Position numbers and translations under genes: made by a program. A stretch of 64,000 nucleotides of DNA from Periconia sp. R9002 (taxonomy: Eukaryota; Ascomycota; Dothideomycetes; Pleosporales; Periconiaceae). The notes beneath the pieces were generated by a model. That model made no database searches. It saw only the letters and a program-made list of their open reading frames with translations, and was not told the DNA's origin. Of the stretch, positions 1 through 11,903 are shown in pieces (within the stretch, counting starts at the first letter, position 1; every line of letters begins with the position of its first letter). Where the stretch lies: assembly GCA_023627715.1 (NCBI GenBank), contig JAMAHW010000100.1, forward strand, positions 62,001-126,000, read 5' to 3'.

Positions 1-907
1 GCTTCTTTCGCGCCCACATGCACAACTCAGTCGCTGTCGCATAACCTGTCGAGATTTCGGAGTATACTTGTTGTTCTACACGTGTAGTAACGGAAGGACG
101 CCCACGCTCGCCAGTCGCAAGATATCGCCACTCGAGTGACATACGCTTTGATGTAAAACACAGCGACCTCCGTCAGTCAGTTGCTATGAAGCATCATCAT
201 CATCCTTTCCGCATCATCAAAATCATCCCACCACCCCCCCAAACACACAACCCTTCCACCACACGTTGCTACACCAACCAACCCCGACCCTAAACTTTCT
301 CACCCCCTCCCTCCCCTCTTATAAACTTTCCCGCGCGCGCTATCGTATCAACTTACAATCCACTGCCTTCTTCATATACCTCCCCCCCCCCCCCCCACAG
401 ACACTTACTTTCCACGTGTATGAAAAGTATAATCTAATCTAAATATACCATCCCTCGTGTTTCCTGGGAAGAAGGAGACCGACGGACGGACCCTCTTTTC
501 CACCATCGTCATTATGATCGGTAACGGGAATATAATTATACTTTGCAGAGTTGTATCAAACCTTAACCTTTAACAACCCCTTCCTCGCTCGTCTCCACGT
601 CAACTATATATATACAATATGTACATAAACAAACAAACAAACAAATCTGGGCAACGAATTGTAATAGTTTTCATGTGCGGTTCCTCAATGCGTGGTTTAA
701 TCCCCTTGTTCCTCGCTTATCACTTCTTTTCTATCTATCCCGCTTCAAACACGTCTCTCTACTTTTTATAAAAATAACACCACACCACACTACACTACGC
801 CTACACCTCTCCCCTTCTCCCCCCTTATACAATATAATACAGTAGCACTTATATTAGATATGCGTCTATAACGTAGAAGAGCACACTACACAGAACAAAC
901 GTCCTAT

Positions 908-1072
908 CCTAAACCCCTTATCTACCTGTCACCTGTGAGCACGTCCCTAGTCAAGGACGTTACTTGAGATCCAAACTAGTATTGATATTATGACTGATTA
1001 CACCAATCAATTGCGAAGAAGAAGACACTTTAATAGTAAGGATAGAAGTGTTAGGTAGATAAGGGGTTTAGG
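908..1072. mobile_element. MITE-like element with 20-bp terminal inverted repeats
   Basis: Positions 908-927 and 1053-1072 are perfect 20-bp inverted repeats that bound a 165-bp non-coding segment, as in a miniature inverted-repeat transposable element. About 73 bp of the interior (971-1043) is clearly similar to 13485-13558, so the sequence is dispersed, although I see no matching terminal repeats around the second copy. No transposase is encoded. A target-site duplication is not obvious. Confidence 0.6.
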
Positions 1073-1083
1073 AAAGGGTAGCA

Positions 1084-1101
1084 GGGAGGTGGGAGGGAGG
1101 G
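1084..1101 (+). other. Potential G-quadruplex motif
   Basis: Four runs of three G are separated by 4, 1 and 1 bases on the plus strand, inside a longer purine-rich tract. This fits the usual G3N1-7 quadruplex rule. Whether it forms or matters is unknown. Confidence 0.4.
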
Positions 1102-2014
1102 AGAAAGGGAAAGGGGATAGGAAGGGGGAAAGGGGTATTAAGCTTGGTGGTATAGGATAAGGGTATTAATTGCGGTAGTATAAGACGAATTGTGCGATCT
1201 AGGGGGTATAGTTATTAATTTGAGGCGAGTGGTACGGTTTGGTAGGGAGTAGTTAGATCTAGATAGGTCGCGTTTTATGTCGCGTGAGAAAAGCTTTTGT
1301 AGGGGAATCTTAGTTTGTATTTGTTGTATAAAGTAGCTTAGTATATTTACTACTAGTATTAGAATAAGGGAGGATCCTTTTACTAATTATCCCACCTCCA
1401 AACAACGCAAAGCAACCTTAACTACAACCTACTAAGATTATCTTCCTATAAACTTCCTTATAACCCCCTATTAAAGACGCCCCCCCCCTTTCCTAACTCT
1501 ACAAAATAAAAATAAAAGTAAGTCCTAACTACAGCAAAACCGCATACCCCCCTTATGTTAAGAGTTTGCAAAACTACCCCCCCTCCCCCCCCCCCCCCAT
1601 CTATCCTAACCCGACCTCACTACCCCCTAAAAAATCGGTCCTTTTGAATACTACTATAACAAGATCAATAACCTAATACTTGCGCAGCGATATATTTATG
1701 TTAAGTATTAGGATGACGGACGGATTAGAGACGGGTTTTTTACGTGTACATAGGTGGATGGATGGGTAGGGATATGTTCTTGCTTTAGAAGTTTTTTAAC
1801 GGGGGAGAGGGGAGGGGAGGTTGGAGGATGCTGGAGTGAGTGTTTAATTGAAGGGTGTTTTGTTTAAGCTTTAAGGTTGCAACATCTTCTTGTTCTACCA
1901 AAAGGCGATAGAGTGAGTAAAGGCGGCGTGGTGGATTCTCGTGCTTTCTAGCGGGAGGTGTTTGGTGCTTGGTTTTGGTGTAGAGATCTTTTTTGAATGT
2001 GTATAGTCTAACGT

Positions 2015-2113
2015 GCCCGTCCTGGCCGAAGACGGTAGCTAGTGTTTCACCCCTACCTGTGTCGATACACGGGGTAAAATTACTCTGTGATGATCAATAT
2101 ACATTCCGTATAG
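2015..2113. repeat. Dispersed repeat B, copy 1
   Basis: This segment of about 95 bp aligns in the same orientation with 31446-31540 at roughly 75-80 percent identity by eye, including the shared stretch ACTCTGTGATGATCAAT. It is bracketed by a 12-bp direct repeat (2001-2012 and 2108-2119), which looks like a target-site duplication from an insertion. No coding capacity. Confidence 0.55.
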
Positions 2114-5100
2114 TCTAACACCTGTCAAGAAACAACATGGGATAATGGGTTGTTGGAGGGACTGGGCGTCTGTGATGTTGTTTTTGTGCCTCAGTCGTTG
2201 GGCGAATTTTTGGGGGTTTGAGGTGGGATTGGATTGGGGAGGAATGGTGGAAGTGCCACTTGCTCTCCTTGACTTGGTAGCTGTTGAGGTATTTGATAAC
2301 TTCTGAATTTTTTTGGGATCAGAGGTGGTCCGCCTTGATTGGTTTCCTGTTTTTAGATCTTGTTTTTGTCAAGGTAGAACCCTTCCCAATAGTTCAACCA
2401 AAAAAATATTTGGTAATGTGGATGCGATAGAGTCGTTTCATAACGCGTATCTCAGATGTGTGGGCCTAGGATGCAGTTCACTATGTAACTTAGGGAAAAG
2501 GTACGCTATGATGGTGTATAAGAAATGTCTAGAGCGATGTACAGGCCAGCGCAAGGCAGACTTGGAAATGTTAAAACGAAAGATCTTGCTCTCATAATCG
2601 TACAAATCAGGTGACCAGCATCCCCCTCAACTCATGCTGAACCGCAGAAAGAGGAATTGTAAACTCGTAGACTTGTAGAATTGTATCAACAAGGAAGCAT
2701 CATTGGTGGAAAGAAAAAAGGGAAATCGGAAACAAAATCATACGATGAAGAAACGAAAACTCCGTCGCCATGCAACCCATATCCATGATCCGTATGCTGT
2801 ACAGAGCCGTTCCTTTTACTCTTACAACTGAGCGCAGTCTCGACCCTTCATTTCCTTCGTTTGAGGTCCCTCTCTTATCAAAGCTTTGCAGTGGTCTCCA
2901 TGCTTACACAGTTACCAACGATGCTATTGAGGATGTCATGCGGACTAGGCTTAGCCACGCTGCGACGCCATATCATCGTCGTTATCGCTTTGGCCTAATT
3001 TCTAGTTAAAAATACACGTAGAAGTGAAGAAGAGATTAAATCGAAGGTACTGACTGTTCAGTCGTCGTGTTAGATATGGCGTGAGAGCCGCTCCGAGGAG
3101 GATGGCGATGGGCGTCACGAGGCTCCCAATCGCTGATATGGTTTGAAGAGTGAGAGGGGCCATGCTGGGATGCGCGTAAGGTGATATTTATTTGAGAGAG
3201 AGTGTGTGTATTGATGTGTGTAAAAGGTGCGCGCGAGAGATGCAGGGAGAAGAAATGGAAGATAGACTTGTAGGTTTGGAGGGATAAGGATAGGAATAAT
3301 TAACAGCGAGAACGTAGAATATATATCATCTTAAGACATCATGATGTGTATATAGTAACAAAAGGGTAATGCACGTAACTAGCCCAAAAGTCATCCACGA
3401 TGGACTACACCGTTAGTATCCAAGGTGAGACGACAAAAGAGTGTGGGGCACAGCCATGATTTCTGGAGAATGATGATTACTCCGTGGAAACGGGAAGTGA
3501 ACGGATCGCATGCGTGCGTAGCTTCGGGATTAGGTGAGGCAGAACAGTATGTAGAATACCTAGCACAGTCAGCTCCACATGTGTCTGACAGTGAGGAGGC
3601 AATGAGATTAATCCCAGTCGCTCATTGGGATGCAGCGATAATGTACACACGTCCCTGACCACTGGTCCACGCCCACCTACTTGCGCGAGTTACTTTAACC
3701 AGAAGCAATAAGCAGGGTTGACGTAGGAGTAGAGCGTCCATTAAACCCGAACGAGAGATCTGAAGCCGATGTCTCCTAGTAACGATGCTTGCGCATAACC
3801 TGAGATAATCAACATAACCCCTTTCAACTATCTACAATGCGATAACACCTATTTCAGCAGTCGCTATGTATCCAGATGCAGGGCGCCAATTTCCACGTCG
3901 ACACAAGAACATGCAAGGGATCGGTGCGTTGGGACGCCGCGTATCGGGAGGTTTAGCTTATCCGTATTTCTGCACAAACCAGAAATTGGATATATTTCCA
4001 TTTAGTACCATGATTCAACTATTTGCGAGTACATTGAACTCTCGATATATGCGGCGTCCCGGTGAACCACCCTGCGCAAAAAGTGGCATAGGGCTGCAGT
4101 TGTTGGAAAAGACGGGAAGTCAGCTTACGATCGCCTCCCGTAGATTATGAACTATTAGAAGTGACGGTTGAATGGCCCCCTTTGTTGTACAGGAAGGTTG
4201 ACCAACGTTAAACAGGGTGTCTTTGCAGGAAAACATAATGTTCAATCTTTTGTATGAAAGTACCAATATTTAAGTTACCTTTATTGACGCTCGATTTCAA
4301 CAAGAGGGTCCGTCACTTCTACTTCTGATAGCACTTAAGTCCATAGTAGAGGCCGGCGACTATATAACTGGGTATGCAACGGACAGCTTATGGACCTGTG
4401 CTGGCAATCTTACTTGGTTGACGACGTACTTGTAAGGGCAGCAGAATGCTTGAGTCATCATCTCTAAAAGAGCGTTGCAACGCTTTTGCTCCTCAAAGAC
4501 CACACGCTCAGCTTAGGTGAGAAGGATGAACTTTTGGAGGTGCATGCACCAGGAATGAAGTCGGAAAAGCCTTGAAAGTGCGGCAGGCTGCCCCTTTGTG
4601 GTGCCACTTTGTTCTCGTATTTATTACCATTCCGGTGGCTAATTGTGCTGTCAATACGTTATCTCAACTACCCTCAGGAAACAACATTCAGACGCAGCAT
4701 TGCCATGATATGCCATGCCTTCGATGAGTGGTTATTAGGTTGTGGTGAAGACCAACTCTTCTCACAGACTTTTTTTTGCCGTGGCGGACGCTTTTGCATC
4801 CATTCCACATGTACATACATATTGATGTACACACTTACTATGCATCATCTAACCTCGTCAGCTGATACAATTTTTGTGCACACTCCTTTTTCTGTTTCCA
4901 ATTTTTGTGAGCCGATATATATTTTCATTTTTTAATTTTTTTAAACTAGATTTGGACAGCCCAGGCATACTGACATCAATTGTGTAAAGAGTATGAATTT
5001 ATAATTTGATAGCGATTGGTGCTTCTCCGAGCTTGTGGGTTGTGGGAACTCCTACAAGGGTTCCGATCCTGGTTCTTGATAGTGTGGCTGATTATGCACA

Positions 5101-5301
5101 CTATCATTTGACAACCCCTGCGGTTTGACCGACTTGTCGCTAGCCTTGTAGGCAAACGCGAAACGATGACCGGATTTCTGCCCCGCGGGCGGTGGCTGTG
5201 TTGCAACATTTGAGAGTTGGCTCTTTGCACAGCGATGTGGATAAACCCAACCTCAAATCTTCTGTATCTGCTTGCCACACCTTGTCGGGCGTCTGGACGG
5301 T

Positions 5302-8300
5302 ATGGCCGATCCCCTTAGCGTCGCCGCATCTATCATCGGTATCATTGCCGCGGCCGGAAAGGTGGCCGAGACCCTGGGACCTCTCATCTCCAACGTCAAA
5401 GACGGCAAGAACATCGCGCGCACGATACAAAACCAGGTCAACGACACTCGGTCCATCCTACAGGCACTACAAAAGCTATTCGACGACCTAGAACAATCTC
5501 CACGGCGACGAAAGGAGCTCATTCAGATCGATCAGCTGAGAGCGACGTTACTCGACGGCACCGTCATCTTCAGCGACTTGGAACCTGTCGTATTGCAGTT
5601 GGGTACAAATGACCGCCTGCGAAGCCGCGTGCAATGGACTCGCAAAAAGGATCAACTCGATACTTTTGTTTCGAGGCTGCAGCTTTTCAAGTCCTCCATA
5701 ACCGTAATGCTCAACATTCTCCAGTGGTACGTTGCCTGAGGCTACTGTAACCCTATCAACTACTTATCAAACGGCAGTGAGTCTGATTTGGATGCCATGA
5801 AGAAGCAACAAGAGCTCCATGACCTTACCTTTCAGTTGCTGCAAAGCAACCACGACTTGTCTCGTAGGCTTTCTCTTCTCGAAAGGCGTCCGCAGGGTGA
5901 CAGCCACTCCACCCTCTCGCAAACAAGTCCACGGACGTCGTTGACGTCGATTCGATCACAAATCCGTGCATTTGAATTTGAGCACGATCTTAAAGAGTCC
6001 TGGGTATATCGAAAAGCAAGGAGATCAACCGCCGACGCATCATTTAGAAGCTCCAGTGCTCTGTCGCATGCTTGGTCAGCACTGTCTGATATTAGCCTTT
6101 CTGACATTTCCGCCATTTCTGTCTTAGCTCTTCCAATCTGCCCGAATGATCTTTCCAATGGCCACTATTATCGACAAGACCCGAAAACGCTGGCCGGTTC
6201 TGATTTGCAGCAGGCGAGCTTGCGGAACTCGACCATTCGTACCTCCGGACACAGCCTCATTCCCCTCGACTTAGCTGAGGGAACGGTTGAAGAAAGCCTT
6301 CATCTGCCGACCATCGCGGAGTCGTGGACGAAGATCCTTGAGTCGTTTCCTCCGCACGCACTTAACACCGATAGGCTAGTGCTTTGGGGTGGCTTGGAGA
6401 CCTCCTCTGCTGAGCGAGCGTTAGCGGATCCGCCTTCCACATCGTTCTCGTCAGAGCCTGCCACCCAAGAGCAGAGTCAGAATTTTCATGTTCGGCTCCC
6501 TCCAACCGAATTATCCTCGCACGCACCCCAGGTCGATGAACCATTGCATGCGTTTGATTTTCCATTTCCTCCTTCTGACATACTCAAGACATCACAACAA
6601 CATGACACGTCTTTGGAGAACACGATTGATATATATGGTGAGAATGAAGAGACTGACCCCAATTCAACAACCCCAACGGGGCTGTGGAGCACTGAAGCGT
6701 CAACTGACATATCCCAAAACAATGTTCCCAAAATCAGCGAAGTAGCAGTAGCTCGGCATCGCAAACTAAGGAGTGATGAGTATGTCCTCCAAAATAAGTA
6801 TCAGGGTACTACATTTGAGAGGTTCCAAGCTACTCCAGATGGGAGACAATTTTACGTCAATTACTTTACCGGCGCCATCTGCAACAAAATTCCGTCTAGG
6901 AAGAATGGTCATCCGGTTTTAGACATCCCGTTAGCAGACGCCTCCTTGGCGGAAGAAGAGGAGTTAAAGTTCTGGATACCACAAGCGACTGCGGAGGGAA
7001 GGCTGTATTATTACAATACCTTGACTGGGGCGTATAGTGCATGGCCGCCGAATGAAAGCAAAGAGCATTGGATACCACAAGCGACTGCGGAAGGAAAGCT
7101 GTATTATTACAATACCTTGACTGGGGCGTATAGTGCATGGTTGCCGAATGAAAGCAAAGAGCATTGGATACCTCAAGCCACTGCAGATGGAACGCAGTTT
7201 TATCACAACAGGAGAACAAAAACTAATTCGAGGGAGCTTCCAGAGGAAATGGCCACTGACGAACGGATGAGGTTAATAGCAAGCGCGCTATCGCTACTGT
7301 TGGATTTGCCCAACACTTCGGCCGCGGCGGCGGAGGAAGAGAAGAAGGAAGAAGAAGAAAAAGAAGAAGTGTTTATAGCTGATTCATATCCTCCTTCACT
7401 ATCTGCAGACCAGAAAGGCTCAGTTCTAGATGTTTCAACCCCTAATGCTCGGCGCGATGATATTACTCCCTATGGAACATCCCAAGCGTGCGGTTTTTCA
7501 AGCTTCCTGAAAAGCTATAAGCTTGTTGTTATGGGAGCCGGAGGCGTTGATAAAACTAGCCTCACCATACAGGTAAGTTTAGAGTGGTGTTGTTTGATAC
7601 CCTATGTTATCCCAAGCTGATTCATCCTCGCAGTTAGTTCAGCCTCATTTTGTCGACGAATATGACCCCACCATTGAAGATTCGTATCGCAAGCAGTGCG
7701 TCATTGACGATGAAGTTGCGATGCTGGACGTCTTAGACACTGCTGGGCAGGAAGAGTACTCGGCCATGAGGGAGCAATACTTGAGGTCGGGAGAAGGCTT
7801 CATGATCGTATACAGCATCACCAACCGCAGTTCTTTTGAAGAAACCACAATATTTCAACAACAGCTCCTGAAAGTGAAGGATAAAGATTACTTCCCGATG
7901 ATTCTTGTCGGCAATCACTGTGAGAGGGAAAGTGAGCGAGAAGTCAGCGTCGAGGAAGGTCGGGAACTCGCGCGACAGTTTGGTTGTCCCTTCATAGAGG
8001 TGTCATCCAGGAACAGGATAAACATCGATAATGCCTTTTACGATTTGGTTCGCGAAATTCGAAAATCCAGGAAATATGCCCCGGAAGTGAGACGTACAGC
8101 CGTCGCGACGACAGTTGTGCCAGAAACGAAACCGGTCAAGCGTAAACAACCACGTGTCTGGTTGAAGAGGCCGAAGAGGAACCTGCCAATGGAAGCCATA
8201 GATGAAGTCCGAGAAATCACGCCGCTCACTACTCACCGAAGCCCTGAAACTTCGTCGCCGGTATCTCGCGAGAGTCAGCATAGTCGAGGAGGCATCGGCA

Positions 8301-8374
8301 GCCAAACACCCAGTATTCAGAGCATCTCAGCACCTGTCATGACCGAGAACTCTTTAGGATGGAAGCATCTCTAG
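5302..8374 (+). CDS. PigL_N - WW repeats - Ras-like domain fusion protein
   Basis: Three exons: 5302-5726, 5778-7572, 7634-8374 (986 aa). Residues 1 to about 145 match the fungal STAND/NLR N-terminal domain (PigL_N type, opening [13 protein letters not shown]). A long low-complexity linker follows, then four WW-like units (about 504-530, 551-582, 583-614, 615-645), an Ala/Glu/Lys-rich stretch near 670-685, and a Ras-family domain (about 733-915). The Ras switch II motif [11 protein letters not shown] is intact. The P-loop reads GAGGVDKTS, with Asp743 where Ras has Gly15, and the G4 motif is NHCE (844-847) instead of NKxD. The tail is basic and has no CAAX box. WW domains normally bind proline-rich peptides and PigL_N domains sit on fungal NLR-like proteins, so a scaffold or sensor with a degenerate GTPase module is my inference. 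Domain calls are confident; function is not known. Confidence 0.85.
6973..7197 (+). repeat. 96-bp tandem repeat encoding WW units
   Basis: Copies at 6973-7068 and 7069-7164 differ at only four positions, all transitions. A third, diverged partial copy starts at 7165. The unit is 32 codons, so the duplication keeps frame and adds one WW unit. The near identity points to a recent duplication or gene conversion. Confidence 0.9.
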
Positions 8375-9229
8375 GTACTCGCACCTCAACACGCCAAGAC
8401 AATCGCAACAATACAACTGTCTTAGGCATAGAGACCGAAGCATCTATCAGAAGGAACTCCGAGAGATGTTTTCACCGATTTCACCAGTCGGAATGCTTAG
8501 TCGAAGCTTCAGCACATACGTGGGATGATCTTCTGCAGGGTACTTCACTGTTCGGCTTTTTGCACAGAGCAAGAACTTGATAAAAGCACAAGCATGATAT
8601 CCATATGGCGAAAACTTCTCGTTACGTATAAAACGATTGTCATCACCAATCTCAACTCATCAGAGTCCATTTATGATCCTCTCTCTTCTTGTTGCCAATC
8701 AACGCACTGGGTACTGCTTCGCCCTGGAGGTCGCCGCGATCAATACTTACTGCTACGCACTACCCGGGGCACCTAGGGATATGACAAGCAGTCTGATATG
8801 AGCCCTTACAACGCATTCTTATGAATTATACACTATCCCTACGTCAACAAGAATAATTGAACAACAATTCGCGTAACAGACTCTAATGAAAAAGACATTG
8901 GGCAGCCTCTACTTTATAGGTGTCTCACGACCTAGGCTTAAATTATGTAATTATATACCTGTTTGTGCTTAATATATAATGCACGTCTGCTGCTGGGTTA
9001 TTGCGACTAACAATTAAAAAGACTAAGTTATATATCCCATTGGAAACTTGCGGTTGACGAGAGAATTACGCGTCACTACGATATGATTCTGAAGATGCCT
9101 TTATTGATAGGTGTTCAATGCGAAGCGGAAGCCAGGATCTTTACTTGTTGCTGTTTGAATTAACTAGTTACCACGCATAACATTGAATCACTTCACCTCT
9201 TATTGAGCTCGTCCTTCTCCTCTATGCCA
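8375..9229. other. Convergent intergenic region
   Basis: This is the 3' region shared by the fusion gene (plus) and the RBR ligase gene (minus). It is AT-rich with scattered short open frames and no recognisable gene, repeat or RNA. Confidence 0.5.
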
Positions 9230-10714
9230 TTAATGGTCTTCCTCCTCCTCATCCCGTTGACGCCGAATTGCATCCCCCCTAACACCAAGAAACAAATCTT
9301 CGTCTTCTTCCGGGTTAGCCAACATTTTTTGGTAGCACGAACTGCTCGGTGTCAAAAAATGGTCATTGTAGTTCGGTCCAATATCCTCGCCACACAAATA
9401 GCAGAAATGGTGACGGCATATTGGGCATGTCATGTGATTACACCCCTTATTTTTGATCATGGGAGTATTGCAAATGGGGCAACGTGTCGTGTTCTGCTCG
9501 ATGAATGCTTCGGTGGCGTTTTCTTCCTGCTGTTGACGTTCTAACTGAAGGACGAGCTTCTCCAAGAACTCCCCGCTTTCACGTTGCTCCTGTAGGCGGG
9601 TTTGTTTCATGTCGTTGAATGCTTGTATCATGTCGTTGATTTGCTTTGAGACTTCGAATTCACGCCAGCAACGCACATGCTCCCCGTGCCATGACTTCTT
9701 GCAGACTTTGCAGAAGGCGAAGTTGCAATCTTCGCACACCTTCAGCCGATCTCCGTATTTCTTTTGCAAAATAGGGATTTTTTCCGAAAGAGGGAGGTTC
9801 CAGAAGTCCAGCGTCCATCGGTTATTCTTCCCACTGATATATTTAGACATTTCCTGGTCATTTTCGTGGGTTGTATGAACGTTAGGGATAACCTGCGGCG
9901 GTGCGTTCATTTCTTCGAGGGGTATCGATGGCTTGGGACAGTTCGAACCCATAGCAGCCCCTTGGCACCAAAGCCGTGGGCAAAAGACAGTCGTGCGGTC
10001 GGTCTCCAACAGTCGCTTGCGTTTGATGTCGACGTACCGTTGGACAAGTTCACGCTCGGGGAGTATGTGTACAAGGTCGCGCGGGGCAAGTAGCACAGTC
10101 CCGCAGTCTATGGCCTGGCAGGTAACACTATCAACTTCCCCGTTCTTGATATGCATTGTGTAGCATTCTTGAAGGCAAGCCAAGCAGAAAATGTGGCGGC
10201 ATTCTTCCATTTGATAGCAGTCACTGCCGGCTTTGGGATCAAGACAGAGTTCACACATGTGCGAGTCCTTCTTGAAGGCTTCTTTCTTGGCCTTTCGATC
10301 AAACTGTACAATTTCCCGAAAAATGTCCTCGCGTACGTTGATCATATTAAACCCGAAGCTATCCTCAATAACTTCAACAAGGTGCAGAACGTAGATGGAA
10401 ATAATTGCGCAATTCCCATACTCTTTCCATAGTGTAGCCACCTGCTCTTCTAGCGGAAGGATGACCTCTTTGTACGGTAGTAAACGGTTTTCAATCTTAA
10501 CAATGGGGGGTTGCTGCTCCGGATAGTCCTTAGGGAGTATAATAGTGAGCTTAAGGGGTGGTAAGTAAGAAACCAAGCATTTCTCATCTGCGGCAATCTC
10601 TATCGGTTTGTCTACAACCACTGGAAGCTCTAGCACAGCTGTGTTGCTGGTGATAGAGATCTCTGGCCAGGTAAAAGAAAGCAGCTCTAGCTCTTCTTGT
10701 TGCTCGGTGCTCAT
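9230..10714 (-). CDS. RBR-type E3 ubiquitin ligase (ITT1/RNF14-like)
   Basis: Single exon, 494 aa. Residues 1 to about 130 look like an RWD domain. RING1 is at about 154-204 (CELC...HIFCLAC), the IBR at about 245-349 and RING2 at about 412-441 (CPIC...CNHMTCPIC...CYLC). Cys425 in KGCNHMTC sits where RBR ligases carry the catalytic cysteine that takes ubiquitin from the E2 before passing it to substrate. RWD-RING-IBR-RING is the arrangement of RNF14 and yeast Itt1, linked to translation termination and ribosome-associated ubiquitination. The C-terminus is acidic. The start codon ATG at 10714 opens the RWD domain directly. A housekeeping gene, not obviously part of either cluster. Confidence 0.9.
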   Translation of the reverse strand: MSTEQQEELELLSFTWPEISITSNTAVLELPVVVDKPIEIAADEKCLVSYLPPLKLTIILPKDYPEQQPPIVKIENRLLPYKEVILPLEEQVATLWKEYGNCAIISIYVLHLVEVIEDSFGFNMINVREDIFREIVQFDRKAKKEAFKKDSHMCELCLDPKAGSDCYQMEECRHIFCLACLQECYTMHIKNGEVDSVTCQAIDCGTVLLAPRDLVHILPERELVQRYVDIKRKRLLETDRTTVFCPRLWCQGAAMGSNCPKPSIPLEEMNAPPQVIPNVHTTHENDQEMSKYISGKNNRWTLDFWNLPLSEKIPILQKKYGDRLKVCEDCNFAFCKVCKKSWHGEHVRCWREFEVSKQINDMIQAFNDMKQTRLQEQRESGEFLEKLVLQLERQQQEENATEAFIEQNTTRCPICNTPMIKNKGCNHMTCPICRHHFCYLCGEDIGPNYNDHFLTPSSSCYQKMLANPEEDEDLFLGVRGDAIRRQRDEEEEDH

Positions 10715-11903
10715 ATTTGTGGATTGACCGATTTTTTTTGTTGGCTAAGGTATACTTAGGACGTAATTCTGTTCTATGTGGTTTGACAGCTCCTCACGAA
10801 GAGATGTGTAGGTAGAATCTGAGAATGTATACTGTGATATAATTTTAGCATTGCATAGCATAGGGGATTTATATATTATGCTTGTAGCGATAAACAACGT
10901 TCACGAACAATGGGTTAAAAAAATCCCTTGTTATACCATTTTTTGTGCTAATTACAACACTGTTGTATTCTTTGTCTACCGGTTGAGAAGCCTGGTGGGT
11001 ACCTTTGTTGGTATCAATTCTCTCAAAATTAGTGACTGTGATGTATAAATTTTAGTGTTCCTTAACGATAATAATATCTAATCATATTTGCACACCATGC
11101 TGTTATACGTTACGAAGATTTGGATGCGTATTCGATCGCTGGTGTGGTGTACGTCCAATCCAAAAGTATCTCATGAGAGTTCTTATCACTTGTTTATACC
11201 TCAGTGGGTTGAAAAAATCACGCAGAAGCTTCAACATATACACGTGGTCTAGGGTATTAAGACATTGATCATGTACCGCGTCTGACGAGATATCTTCTAC
11301 GCTAACGGTAGTCGGACAAGGAGTGGGAAAGAGTGTTCTTTGGAGGGCGAGACCGTACTTGTTTTCTTTTGTAAGTAATCAAATCTCATTTCTCGTAAAA
11401 TTATCAGTCAGTGAGGCTGCATTCTGTGCCATGCTCTTGGATCTCCACAATCAACCACCGACCACGCAGCGCTGCTTTAGCAGTCTTAATGTAGCCCAGC
11501 GCTTAGGGGGTGGCGCAGTGCTCTCATATAACTGTTTACAGTAACAAGGCAAAATCACTGAATACGGAACACTGCATCACTAATATACCGAATACAGGAA
11601 CTGTGACAAACGGCGAGTCGGAGAGGAAAATCTGTTTTCATGGTCCTATGGTCGTATGTAGAGATTTTACTGAGTTATAAAATCTATATATCAAACCCGC
11701 CTTTTGTTAGCTTGGCCCCGGTAGTACGGGTACGTATATAGGCATCCTTGTCTGGTGTGCCCTTGTCTTCCACCTTGTAGCAATATATGTTAGCACTGAA
11801 CCACGTGTAAACACCGAAAACTTACACTCTAGGCAACGGACAAAAAACTGACAGTATGATGCTCTATGTGTTGAGTTTCTGTGCAGGCCTTGTAGTACTA
11901 TAG
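10715..11903. other. Intergenic, contains repeat A
   Basis: AT-rich DNA upstream of the RBR ligase gene and downstream of the phosphorylase-like gene (both minus strand). It contains one copy of dispersed repeat A at 11464-11660. Short frames at 10851-11048 and 11323-11544 have no support; the latter overlaps the repeat. Confidence 0.5.
11464..11660. repeat. Dispersed repeat A, copy 1
   Basis: A stretch of about 197 bp aligns in the same orientation with 17151-17320, sharing long blocks such as CGCTTAGGGGGTGGCGCAGT and CTAATATACCGAATACAGGA. A truncated copy of its right end lies at 13576-13630, and a weaker match near 37553-37610. It is non-coding and its borders are not marked by clear terminal repeats. 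Confidence 0.8.

Larger units (their letters stand above)
1..5301. other. Gene-poor low-complexity region
   Basis: No convincing gene was found in these 5.3 kb. The first 0.9 kb on the plus strand is pyrimidine-rich, with a long C homopolymer near 386-398. About 1050-1350 is purine-rich, 1380-1640 is C-rich again (second C run near 1580-1600), and 1740 onward is G-rich. Short open frames (for example 2313-2597, 3425-3658, 3866-4150, 4609-4935) have no recognisable domain and no splice partners. The region holds a MITE-like element and one copy of a repeat also present near 31.5 kb. The far left could be the leader or 3' end of a gene outside the window. Confidence 0.6.

Noticed and set aside
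4195..4335. Resemblance to 46409-47080 (GGTTGACCAACGTTA; GGGTCCGT-ACTT)
   Set aside because: Matches are short and their spacing differs greatly between the two places, so I cannot define an element.
2313..4935. Several open frames of 60-110 codons
   Set aside because: Some begin with non-ATG codons, and none shows domain features or coding-like composition.
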